Shown in pieces: positions 9,301-15,990 of a stretch of DNA of 25,773 nt; the first letter of the stretch is position 1; the number at the start of each line of letters is the position of its first letter. This DNA comes from an uncultured Flavobacteriia bacterium (GTDB lineage: Bacteria > Bacteroidota > Bacteroidia > Flavobacteriales > Flavobacteriaceae): the NCBI GenBank assembly GCA_946482495.1, contig CAMLRV010000007.1, forward strand, positions 1 through 25,773. Direction: 5' to 3'. Position numbers and translations under genes: made by a program. The notes below the pieces were generated by a model. That model saw only the letters and a list, made by a program, of their open reading frames with translations. It was not told where the DNA came from and searched no databases.

Positions 9301-11120
9301 AATACTGTAGGAGCAGTACTAAATCCGTTTGTTGTAAGAAGTAATTGAACCTCTTTTGCAGGAGTAGCTGGAGCAGCTTGATCTAACTGAGCCAATACAT
9401 AAATTTTATCTGCTGTAGTATTTGAAGCTTCAATTTCAACTCTCGCACCACCACCATTACCAACAATAGAATGTTTTAAGGTGAAGTTAGCGCCATTATC
9501 AGTTGAAACAAATATTTTCCCTCCACCATCGTTAAATGTGGTACTATGTGTTGATGAAACCCAAATTTTTCCATCTACTGCAATTTCAATATCCATTGGA
9601 CAAGTTTTGTTTCCACTTGGAGAAGCTGGTAAAGTAAGAGCTGTCCAAGTTGCACCACCATTTACTGATTTGTACAATCCGTAATTAACAGCATTTATAT
9701 ATGAACCTCCACCAAAACCGTCACTAACCGCTGCATAAATTTCAGATACACCCCCATTATTTTTAATAGCGATATCATTAATCATCTGTAAGTTTGAAAC
9801 TTCATTTCCATTAAAATCACCTGGTAATGTAGGGTTAAATGTTCCTGTTAAGTTAGTTAAGTTTGCTACTAACAAATCTCCATCTTCTTTAGATATAAAT
9901 ACAGAAGGAATAGTTGCTCCTAATCCAGAATCTGCCATGGTAAGAACTCCACCACCTGCAACATTATTCATAATGATTACTCCAACTGCACCTGCATTTT
10001 CAGCAGCTAAAACTTTGGCTTCAAAAGAACAAGTTCCACGTCTAATCAATGCAATTTTACCAGCCATAGCAGCTGTATTTGTAATAGTAGTACAAGCATC
10101 ATCTGTAGGAGCTGTTCCATCGACAGCTAAAACAATACCTTTGTTTACAATAGAGTTGTCTATTGGATTTCCAAAATTTGCAATTCCTGTTGTATATCCT
10201 CTAATTACACCTGCAGCTGAAGGTGCAACAATATTTAAGTTATATTGATAATGTTGTGTAGAAGTAGCTGTACCGCCACCTAAAACTTGATACCAAGATT
10301 TCCCTGCATCTGTTGATTTCCAAACCCCATTTCCACTAACATCTCCCGTGTAAGATTCTCCAGTTCCAACATACCATGTACTAGAATTATTTGGATCAAC
10401 AGTAATATTTAAAACATTTAAATTTTCTGGCAAAGCCATTTTTGTCCAAGCAACAGTACCAGTAATATCCGTGTTTTTCCATAAACCACCACTTACACCT
10501 CCAGCAATAACTGTTTTATTAGTTACATCAGTTGGATCAAAAATTAGAGCTTTCGTTCTTCCACCTACATTGTTCGGACCTCTTTCTTCCCAAGGATTAT
10601 CAGCACCATCACCAGGAGTTCTGTTCGCTAAGGCTTCTTGACGAGCATTTTCTAAATCTTGTCTAATTTGTTGAAGATTTTCACCAGTAGGTCTTCCTAA
10701 TTCTGGATTCATGGTTAAAGCCCAATCTTGTTCGAAATATTTGTAAGGTGGTAAACCAGCAGCTTTACGCTCTTTTTTAGACATTAAAAACGTCTTTTTA
10801 AATAAGTTTTTATCTAAAAAATTTTGATGCGTATTTCTTAATTGGATTGTTTTCTCAGAAATAATTTCCGGAATTGGTTCTATAGCAACCTTGTCTTCCT
10901 TAGAAAACTTGTATTCAGCAAGTTTATACTTACCTACTTCTTCAACAGGTGTAGCAGTAATTTCCTGCGTGTTTTGAATATTTATATCATCATTTGAAGA
11001 TTCGTTTACTAAAACTGGCTCTTCTTTGACAACAGTATCATTCTGTACTTCTTTCGCATTTTCTTTACAAGAAACAACAAAAGCAAAAAGAATAATTAAA
11101 CTAAGTAATTTTTTATTCAT
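6327..11120 (-). CDS. BNR/VPS10-like propeller protein with inserted PA domain and T9SS sorting domain
   Basis: This 1597 aa protein begins with MNKKLL and a hydrophobic segment ending FVVSC, a good lipobox that would make C18 the lipid-attached residue. A charged linker follows to about residue 85. The body carries Asp-box/BNR motifs (VWKSTDAGKSW, LYKSVNGGATW, IFVSTDNGANF, IHKSTNSGSAW) as in sialidase/VPS10-type beta-propellers. A protease-associated (PA) domain lies at about 295-430, with the ALIRRGTCSFEAKV and IPSVFIS signatures, between the first two Asp-boxes. From residue 1072 a 526-residue tail matches that of the 1548 aa subtilase and ends in a type A T9SS sorting domain (IEVYDVLGKIIF, ending SKKIIM). 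A lipobox with a T9SS tail is an unusual pair. A role in binding or presenting proteins or glycans at the cell surface is plausible but not shown. Confidence 0.88.
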   Translation of the reverse strand: MNKKLLSLIILFAFVVSCKENAKEVQNDTVVKEEPVLVNESSNDDINIQNTQEITATPVEEVGKYKLAEYKFSKEDKVAIEPIPEIISEKTIQLRNTHQNFLDKNLFKKTFLMSKKERKAAGLPPYKYFEQDWALTMNPELGRPTGENLQQIRQDLENARQEALANRTPGDGADNPWEERGPNNVGGRTKALIFDPTDVTNKTVIAGGVSGGLWKNTDITGTVAWTKMALPENLNVLNITVDPNNSSTWYVGTGESYTGDVSGNGVWKSTDAGKSWYQVLGGGTATSTQHYQYNLNIVAPSAAGVIRGYTTGIANFGNPIDNSIVNKGIVLAVDGTAPTDDACTTITNTAAMAGKIALIRRGTCSFEAKVLAAENAGAVGVIIMNNVAGGGVLTMADSGLGATIPSVFISKEDGDLLVANLTNLTGTFNPTLPGDFNGNEVSNLQMINDIAIKNNGGVSEIYAAVSDGFGGGSYINAVNYGLYKSVNGGATWTALTLPASPSGNKTCPMDIEIAVDGKIWVSSTHSTTFNDGGGKIFVSTDNGANFTLKHSIVGNGGGARVEIEASNTTADKIYVLAQLDQAAPATPAKEVQLLLTTNGFSTAPTVLPLPGTSPATEARLTTYGFTGAQAFYDLFIESDPTNDANVYVGGINIHKSTNSGSAWTQITSWSTDVHSDQHAMTFRPGTPNSAVFGNDGGVYYCASLSTATYALGTDIVAKNTGFNVTQFVGVAVLPGGIAGNTGDFFVAGAQDNGSNSFPQTPSLTTGAGAGVNSSLEIQGGDGGIPLYSQDSDEYMVTNYVYNDNVNYRPINNTGVRTLSTAVAADQSRGLFYPAFALDSANDIVYSDFSDSTNRVYYLRRYINIKSGTVTRVDLTNGLLTSYPTSISPGKVTATTLYVGTANGKLLKLINANTVTAANSASTVPATSGWSDITGASFVGSVSDIAFGANDSQIFVTMSNYGVTSIWYTPNGGTNWYSLEGNLPDLPVRAILQNPLAANELMIATELGVWYTIGFNAASTSNQALTWYQSFNGMSNVKVTDLDLQPNSPTAPTAYNVFAATYGRGVFSSQLWFCGATSTTWNGSAWSNGVPTSKTAVVFAGNFSSTASLDACSVTVNTGANVVFNTGHTLRVGDNITVTGTGTLTINSDAALIQHAKHAVNTGNITVKRNSAPMVRLDYTAWSSPVANQNLLAFSPNTVTTRFYQYLYTGTTTPTAYQSVVPSSNSFALGKGYMIRAANNWPVTATVFNGQYTGVPNNGIITYSIGPGYNLLGNPYASPISSDEFIVDNGFVKTLYFWTHTAPASGGVYPINNYASYTLLGGTASAAGGAIPNNRIQVGQGFFVNSVGAYTATFKNEIREDAITSTQFFRQSEANTSDEKHRVWLNLNKGTTPVNQILVGYMQGATEAVDDNIDGEVLDKSNSMLYNFLDNKEYVIQGKGMPFSDEDVVKLGFKATEAANYEINIEQVDGLFANQNVFIKDNLANTIHNLKEGAYNFISQVGTFNDRFEIIYKKPGNEATISTNTVDVLVKNNDLTIQTYQSNIANIEVYDVLGKIIFAADGINNKHYNTNQIAASNQALIVKIQLENGDVISKKIIM
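9801..10268 (-). other. PA domain inserted into the propeller of the 1597 aa protein
   Basis: This segment encodes about residues 285-440. The related protein at the left edge passes from its first Asp-box straight to a YIQDI-type strand, while the 1597 aa protein reaches the equivalent MINDI strand only after this ~150-residue segment. The boundaries are approximate and come from reading the two proteins side by side. Confidence 0.65.
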
Positions 11121-11145
11121 CTTGATTTAGGGTTAAATTAGCCCG

Positions 11146-11176
11146 CTAATATAAAAATTATAAATTACATGTCAAA
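11146..11176 (-). promoter_or_regulatory. Candidate promoter of the 1597 aa propeller gene
   Basis: On the minus strand, TTTG (11173-11176), a 19-base spacer and TATATTAG (11146-11153) fit the Bacteroidota TTTG-N19-TAnnTTTG layout. The -7 box lies 25 bases before the start codon. Confidence 0.55.
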
Positions 11177-11217
11177 TATTTTCTTAACAAATTGATAAAT
11201 AGTTACTTTTTTAAATA

Positions 11218-11252
11218 AAAAGACTCCGAATTAATAAAATTCGGAGTCTTTT
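11218..11252 (-). terminator. Strong hairpin terminator after the 989 aa subtilase gene
   Basis: A perfect 15-bp stem (11218-11232 with 11238-11252, AAAAGACTCCGAATT/AATTCGGAGTCTTTT) has a five-base loop and A/T runs on both sides. It starts 17 bases past the stop codon and separates this gene from the downstream propeller gene. Confidence 0.85.
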
Positions 11253-11269
11253 AAAAAATATATATTTTC

Positions 11270-14239
11270 TTATAAAATTATTTTCTTCTCTACAATTGTA
11301 CCATTTTCTAATTGAATTTTTACAATTAAAAGTTGTTTTGTAGATCTGATTTTTTCTGTTTCGAATTGGGTTGTATTAATGTTATTTTTAGAAAAAATAT
11401 TTTTTCCTTGAACATCAAATATAGATACCGATTGAATAGTTTCAGATGAAATAATATGCAATTTTTCGTTTTGAGTAAATACATTCAAATCATCAATTGA
11501 AACAAATGAGTTTGATGACAATGGAGCTTGTTTACTACAAATTTTCAAACTAAACGAACTTACTGCGCCACCATCTCCATTATATGGGTCATTCACTGTT
11601 AATATCCATGTTCCATCTGCTAATAAACCATCTAAACCATGTAACAATTCATACGATTTAGTTGCACCTGAAATTGCTGGAACTGTAGTACAAACTGGCG
11701 CTACACCAAGATCATCATAAGTACAATTAATATCGTCTTGATCACCACAAGCTTCTTGTTGTAAAATTATCACTGGACTTCCAATAGAAGCAGGTCCAGT
11801 TAAAGTGATAGTCATATCTTGCACATAAGTATGTGTTAAAGCAACATTTGCTGTTATTTTCCCAATAGTTAAACCACCAGTAACCGTTACTGGAACAGTA
11901 GCAATTGAATTGGCAGTAGCTGGAATTGTAGCATTTGAATAATCCGTTGCGGCGAAAGCGGCTGCTGAACAATCAATAATAGCCGTACTAAAACTTCTTT
12001 CTGTAGAATATACTCCAGCAGCACAAGTATTATTTGGTTTTACTCTCCAGTAATAAGTTGTATTAGAAGTTAAACCTAAAATGGTATAGTTCGGAACAGT
12101 TACATTTCCTGAAAATGCGATTGTTGAAAAATCTTGCATAGTAGAAACTTGCACATCCCAATTTGTAACATTTAAATCATTTTGCCATGTTAAGGTTTCA
12201 ACTGTTGTTGAACCAATTTGCGCATTAGCAGGAGACAGTAATGTTGGAGCTGAAAATGTTGGGTGAAACACTTTTAAGTATAATTTTCTAATTTCAGTTT
12301 CAGAACCATTATTTCCAATAATATCGATTACATACGAACCAGCAGCTACATTAGCTAAATTACTGATTGTTACATCAAAATTACCATTTGCTGAAAATGT
12401 ACTTTGACTAAAAGCTAAATTCGCTCCAGCTGGAACATTAGCTGATGTAAAATTCACATCGGCACCACCAAGTTTAGTAACAGAAAAGTTAAAAACAGCA
12501 TTACCAGTGTTAGAACATTTTGTTTGTGTATCAGCAAGAGTTTTAAATGCAAAGTTTGAAGTAATTCCTGTTACAATTAATGAAAATTTCTGAGCACCAT
12601 CAACTAAAGTTCCTTTATGAGTTACTGTGATTGTATAAACAGTTCCAGCAGTTGGTGCGTCAATATTAATTCTTTCTACATTATCCACATTATTATCACC
12701 AACTCTTGTTGCATTATCTGTAGCCACTGGCATTAATTTCCAAGGATAATAAGTAGTAGCTGCTTGAGTAATTCTAATATCTAAATCGTTTGTTAAGTCT
12801 GGTGCTGTATCATTTAAAGTTCCGTTATTAACTTTACTTTCATCAAGAGCATCTGTCCAGCAAATTGAACCTAATAATGGAGTTGTTCCACCTGTTGCTA
12901 CCACTTGCATAGTTATTGTTTGCCCTTGTGCTAAAGTTTCTTCAGAAATCCAAGATGTTAATCCGTTTCCAGTAATTGTTTCGGCAGATTTTTTAGCATC
13001 TAAATATCCCCAACCATATTGTGCATCTGGACCTGGTCTACCTCTATCTGTAGCCGTATGACAAGCCAAACCTTTTAAAGTTGCTGCTCTCATAAATTTA
13101 CCATTCACATTATTAGCATGTTGTTGAACTAGTGTTAATGTACCTGTAACATTTGGCGCAGCCATTGAAGTTCCTAACATAGTTGCATATTGAGTTGTAG
13201 TACCTCCTGTTCCTGAACCATTTCCGGCAGAAAAAATACCAGAACCTGTTCCCGAACCATCACCAGTAATATCTGGTTTAATTCTTCTATCATCTGTTGG
13301 ACCTTGGCTTGAAGAAGAATGAATTAATGCACCACCGGTAATTGCTCCTGTTGCATCAACAGTTGCGTCTCTACCATTCGCCACAGTAATTACGTTTTTC
13401 GCACCTTTATTTCCATTTAATTTATCATATCCAGTTGTAGTTGGGTTTGGATTGGTTGCACTTCCGTCATTTCCAGCAGATAAAACTGGCAAATAATTTG
13501 GAAAAGTATAGGCAATTTCATCCCAATTGTATGACTCTGCAGAATAAGCACCAATATACCAAGGTGTTGAAGATACTGAAGATACTGGCACACCATAAGA
13601 GTGATTTGAAATTAACATTCCATTCATAGCTTCGGTAACAGCTTCTGACTCATCATTATCCCAATCAAAAGATCTAGATGTTGCAGCTGGAGCCATACCT
13701 TTTGCAGTTGCATTCACCCCAGAACCAATAATAGTACCCATTACGTGAATTGAGTGGAAACTATTAGTATTTCTAATCATGTTGTCCACCATATTAATTC
13801 TTCCTGCGTATTCTTGGTGATTGTGAATTGGTCCACCATCCCACATACGTGGCACCATTCCAGTTCCTGTTAAGTTTAATCCTAAACTTCCACCAGATCT
13901 AAGGTGTGGAACACGAGTTGAAATTGCTGCTTCCGCATTGTCAATTGAGTAATAAATTGGAATTCCTCCTGGAGCAATTCGCATTAATTGATCAAATCCG
14001 CCATTTTTATTTTCCTTATAAATAGGCAAATTGTTGATTTTTGCAAATTCTTCCACTTCTCCTTTTTCGCGAATTTCTCTTTGTTTCACTTTTTGGAGTA
14101 ATTGGTTGGCTTTCACCATGTCATAATCCTTGATTATGTCTTGAACTTGCTTTTCAGTTTGTGAATACCCGTTATTAAATGCAACTGACAGTAGGACACA
14201 AAAAGTAATTCTAGTAAAATTTGTGTAAGTTTTTTTCAT
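11270..14239 (-). CDS. Secreted KP-43-like subtilase (S8) with Fn3, P-domain and T9SS sorting domain
   Basis: This 989 aa protein is the shorter of two subtilase paralogues in the window. It has a signal peptide (about 1-26, ending GYSQ) and a propeptide-like region. Catalytic candidates are D134, H162 (again HSIHVMGT), oxyanion N257 and S358 (GTSMAAPN). A KP-43-like jelly-roll (ICWTD, NDLDIRI), an Fn3-like domain (about 660-755) and a P/Homo B domain (about 785-903) follow. A short linker leads to a type A T9SS sorting domain in the last ~75 residues (VSIFDVQGKNIF, ending EKKIIL). It has neither the CSPG-like repeat nor the ~528-residue module found in the 1548 aa paralogue, so the sorting domain follows the P-domain almost directly. 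It is probably an extracellular or cell-surface protease with unknown substrate. It has its own promoter-like box and terminator. Confidence 0.93.
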   Translation of the reverse strand: MKKTYTNFTRITFCVLLSVAFNNGYSQTEKQVQDIIKDYDMVKANQLLQKVKQREIREKGEVEEFAKINNLPIYKENKNGGFDQLMRIAPGGIPIYYSIDNAEAAISTRVPHLRSGGSLGLNLTGTGMVPRMWDGGPIHNHQEYAGRINMVDNMIRNTNSFHSIHVMGTIIGSGVNATAKGMAPAATSRSFDWDNDESEAVTEAMNGMLISNHSYGVPVSSVSSTPWYIGAYSAESYNWDEIAYTFPNYLPVLSAGNDGSATNPNPTTTGYDKLNGNKGAKNVITVANGRDATVDATGAITGGALIHSSSSQGPTDDRRIKPDITGDGSGTGSGIFSAGNGSGTGGTTTQYATMLGTSMAAPNVTGTLTLVQQHANNVNGKFMRAATLKGLACHTATDRGRPGPDAQYGWGYLDAKKSAETITGNGLTSWISEETLAQGQTITMQVVATGGTTPLLGSICWTDALDESKVNNGTLNDTAPDLTNDLDIRITQAATTYYPWKLMPVATDNATRVGDNNVDNVERINIDAPTAGTVYTITVTHKGTLVDGAQKFSLIVTGITSNFAFKTLADTQTKCSNTGNAVFNFSVTKLGGADVNFTSANVPAGANLAFSQSTFSANGNFDVTISNLANVAAGSYVIDIIGNNGSETEIRKLYLKVFHPTFSAPTLLSPANAQIGSTTVETLTWQNDLNVTNWDVQVSTMQDFSTIAFSGNVTVPNYTILGLTSNTTYYWRVKPNNTCAAGVYSTERSFSTAIIDCSAAAFAATDYSNATIPATANSIATVPVTVTGGLTIGKITANVALTHTYVQDMTITLTGPASIGSPVIILQQEACGDQDDINCTYDDLGVAPVCTTVPAISGATKSYELLHGLDGLLADGTWILTVNDPYNGDGGAVSSFSLKICSKQAPLSSNSFVSIDDLNVFTQNEKLHIISSETIQSVSIFDVQGKNIFSKNNINTTQFETEKIRSTKQLLIVKIQLENGTIVEKKIIL

Positions 14240-14258
14240 TTCGGTTTAGTTAAGGCGC

Positions 14259-14266
14259 CTAAATTA
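14259..14266 (-). promoter_or_regulatory. Candidate -7 promoter box for the 989 aa subtilase
   Basis: The minus strand reads TAATTTAG followed by GCGCC, 19 bases before the start codon. It resembles the boxes before the other secreted-protein genes. The -33 region has TCG rather than TTG, so the call rests mainly on this similarity. Confidence 0.4.
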
Positions 14267-14384
14267 TAAAAAAAATATTAATACCGACGAAAAACCAAAA
14301 AAAATCGACGAAATGCACCTTTTTTTTGCGAAAAAGATAATTTTACTATGATATTTGATAATTTGAAAAAATAATTTAAAATCC

Positions 14385-14415
14385 TTTGTAAAAGCAAACA
14401 ATGTTTATATATTTG
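14385..14415 (+). promoter_or_regulatory. Promoter of tRNA-Leu
   Basis: TTTG (14385-14388), exactly 19 bases, then TATATTTG (14408-14415) match the Bacteroidota housekeeping promoter consensus TTTG-N19-TAnnTTTG. The tRNA begins 12 bases downstream. Confidence 0.75.
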
Positions 14416-14427
14416 CACTCCAATACT

Positions 14428-14509
14428 GCGGGTGTGGTGAAATTGGTAGACACGCCAGACTTAGGATCTGGTGCCTCACGGTGTGAAGGTTCGAGTCCTT
14501 TCACCCGCA
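14428..14509 (+). tRNA. tRNA-Leu, anticodon UAG
   Basis: An 82-base class II tRNA. The acceptor stem pairs GCGGGTG (14428-14434) with CACCCGC (14502-14508), with discriminator A at 14509. The anticodon stem-loop is CCAGA-CTTAGGA-TCTGG, giving anticodon TAG, which reads CUA and other CUN leucine codons. A long variable arm (TGCCTCACGGTGTG region) and a T-loop TTCGAGT are present, as expected for tRNA-Leu. The CCA end is not encoded. It lies between the divergent subtilase gene and the convergent cytochrome gene, and appears to be a single-tRNA transcription unit. Confidence 0.97.
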
Positions 14510-14510
14510 C

Positions 14511-14543
14511 AAAAAAGCTCAAAACTTAGTTTTGAGCTTTTTT
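14511..14543. terminator. Bidirectional terminator between tRNA-Leu and the cytochrome/heme operon
   Basis: A perfect 15-bp stem (14511-14525 with 14529-14543, AAAAAAGCTCAAAAC/GTTTTGAGCTTTTTT) has a three-base loop. A/T runs on both arms let it end the plus-strand tRNA transcript and the minus-strand operon. Its right arm touches the stop codon of the cytochrome gene. Confidence 0.88.
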
Positions 14544-14917
14544 TAGTTATAACTTAACATATATTCTTCTAAAGCTTTTAGCTCTTCTTCAGTCATTGTT
14601 CGCGTAATTTCAAAATTAGCTTTCATAATTTCGAATTGAGTTGGATCCACTATTGGATCGGTTTCACCTTGTAAGAATATTGAAATGCTTGCTTTTTTAT
14701 CTGTATAGATTTTAGCAATTTCTTTAATACTTGGACCAATAATTTTGGTATCTTCTTTGTGACAGGTAAAACACATTCCCTTCCCTTCAAATAATTCTTT
14801 ACCTAATTCTTTAGTAACGTTTGGTTTATCTACCACAAGTACATCAGTCACAACTTCTGGTTCTTTTTTACAAGAAAGAAATATAGATATAATAACAAGA
14901 AATAATATTTTTTTCAT
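14543..14917 (-). CDS. Small mono-heme c-type cytochrome lipoprotein
   Basis: This 124 aa protein starts at the ATG 14915-14917, which gives a clean lipoprotein signal peptide (MKKILFLVII, then FLSC with C16 as the lipid-attached cysteine). An upstream in-frame ATG at 14951-14953 would add 12 residues encoded by a repeat-like intergenic sequence and would bury the signal peptide, so it is rejected. The heme c site is C49-F-T-C52-H53. The sixth ligand is probably M98, although M108 is also possible. It is the last gene of the hem operon, 41 bases after hemB, so a heme protein is apparently co-transcribed with the heme pathway. It probably carries electrons in the periplasm; the partner is unknown. 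Confidence 0.88.
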   Translation of the reverse strand: MKKILFLVIISIFLSCKKEPEVVTDVLVVDKPNVTKELGKELFEGKGMCFTCHKEDTKIIGPSIKEIAKIYTDKKASISIFLQGETDPIVDPTQFEIMKANFEITRTMTEEELKALEEYMLSYN

Positions 14918-14920
14918 AAT

Positions 14921-14952
14921 AAGATGGCTTCTCAACTCCGCTCGAAGTGACA
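14921..14952. repeat. Intergenic repeat-like element between hemB and the cytochrome gene
   Basis: On the minus strand this holds TCACTTCGAGCGGAGTTGAG followed by AAGCCATC. It is more GC-rich than the rest of the gap. I recognise it as similar to an intergenic sequence often seen in flavobacterial genomes, but only one copy is in the window, so the call rests on memory and a copy count is needed. Confidence 0.45.
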
Positions 14953-14958
14953 AATTGA

Positions 14959-15954
14959 TTATTTATTCAATAAAATAGCGGCTTCTTTCGCAAAGTATGT
15001 CGAGATTAAACTCGCACCCGCTCTTTTAATACACATTAATTGTTCCATCATAATTTTATCATGATCTAACCAACCTCTTTCCGAAGCTGCTTTAATCATC
15101 GCATATTCTCCAGATACATGGAAAACCGTTACTGGCACATCCACAGCGTCTTTCACTTCACGAACGATATCTAAATAAGCAATTCCTGGTTTTACCATGA
15201 CCATATCGGCACCTTCTTCCACATCCCATAAGGCTTCTTTTACCGCTTCGATACGATTTGCATAATCCATTTGATAGGTTTTTTTATCTTTCGGAACCAC
15301 AACATCAGCTTCTTTTGGTGCACTGTCTAAGGCATCACGAAATGGACCATAAAAAGCTGAAGCATATTTCGCCGAATAACTCATGATTCCCACATTATGA
15401 AATCCAGCTGCATCTAAACCTTCGCGTAAGCGTAACACTCTTCCGTCCATCATATCACTTGGCGCTACAAAATCGGCTCCAGCTTGTGCATGAGAAACGT
15501 CCATTTTTACTAAAGCAGCATTAGTTACATCGTTAGCCACATCACCATTTTCAATAATTCCATCATGACCATAAATTGAATACGGATCCAATGCTACATC
15601 AGGCATCACAATCATTTCTGGGCAAGCCGTTTTAATTGCTTTAATGGCGCGTTGCATTAATCCATTTGGATTCCAAGCTTCTTTTCCTGTGTTATCTTTT
15701 AAAGATTCATCGACTTTTACATAAATGTTTACCGCACGAATTCCTAAAGCGAAAAGTTCTTTCACTTCTTCGACGGTTAAATCAATAGAACGACGAAAAA
15801 TTCCTGGCATGGATGGAATTTCAACCTTTACATTTTCGCCTTCTGCAATAAACATCGGAAACATAAAATCGCTTGGACTTAATGTGGTTTCGCGAACTAA
15901 ACTTCTTATGGATTCGTTAACTCTTAAACGACGACCTCTGTGTAATGGGAACAT
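14959..15954 (-). CDS. hemB: Porphobilinogen synthase (delta-aminolevulinic acid dehydratase)
   Basis: This 331 aa enzyme condenses two 5-aminolevulinate molecules into porphobilinogen in the cytosol. The two active-site lysines are K196 (YSAKYAS) and K255 (MVMVKPG, the Schiff-base lysine). The metal-site region reads DVALDPYSIYGHDG (119-132), with aspartates D119 and D123 and no cysteines, so this is the non-zinc type, expected to depend on Mg2+ or monovalent cations. Length and full-length conservation are typical. It is the sixth gene of the hem operon and is displaced from pathway order, sitting after hemF with a 33-base gap that holds a repeat-like sequence. Confidence 0.97.
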   Translation of the reverse strand: MFPLHRGRRLRVNESIRSLVRETTLSPSDFMFPMFIAEGENVKVEIPSMPGIFRRSIDLTVEEVKELFALGIRAVNIYVKVDESLKDNTGKEAWNPNGLMQRAIKAIKTACPEMIVMPDVALDPYSIYGHDGIIENGDVANDVTNAALVKMDVSHAQAGADFVAPSDMMDGRVLRLREGLDAAGFHNVGIMSYSAKYASAFYGPFRDALDSAPKEADVVVPKDKKTYQMDYANRIEAVKEALWDVEEGADMVMVKPGIAYLDIVREVKDAVDVPVTVFHVSGEYAMIKAASERGWLDHDKIMMEQLMCIKRAGASLISTYFAKEAAILLNK

Positions 15955-15956
15955 AT

Positions 15957-15990
15957 CAATTTATAATTTATAATTGACAATGGATAATTA
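15957..15990. repeat. Intergenic AT-rich repeat-like element between hemF and hemB
   Basis: Two tandem TTTATAA units are flanked by an inverted TCAATT/AATTGA, followed by GACAATGGATAATTA, which runs into the hemF stop codon. It resembles AATTATCCATTGTCAATTAT-type sequences that I recall as repeated in flavobacterial genomes. Only this copy is in the window. Confidence 0.45.

Noticed and set aside
9937..10248. A 103-codon plus-strand open frame
   Set aside because: It is antisense to the PA domain of the 1597 aa protein, which is clearly the real coding strand.
11270..14239. Inactive pseudo-protease because HGTHVAGT reads HSIHVMGT
   Set aside because: Catalytic D134, H162, N257 and S358 are all present, both paralogues share the same variation, and the frame is intact, so loss of activity is not supported.
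14281..14330. Two CGACGAAA copies upstream of the subtilase as a possible operator
   Set aside because: The copies are short, lie in a purine-rich stretch and are not repeated near the other secreted-protein genes.
14918..14953. A longer N-terminus for the cytochrome, starting at 14951-14953
   Set aside because: The extra 12 residues are encoded by a repeat-like intergenic sequence and would precede an otherwise perfect lipoprotein signal peptide starting at 14917.
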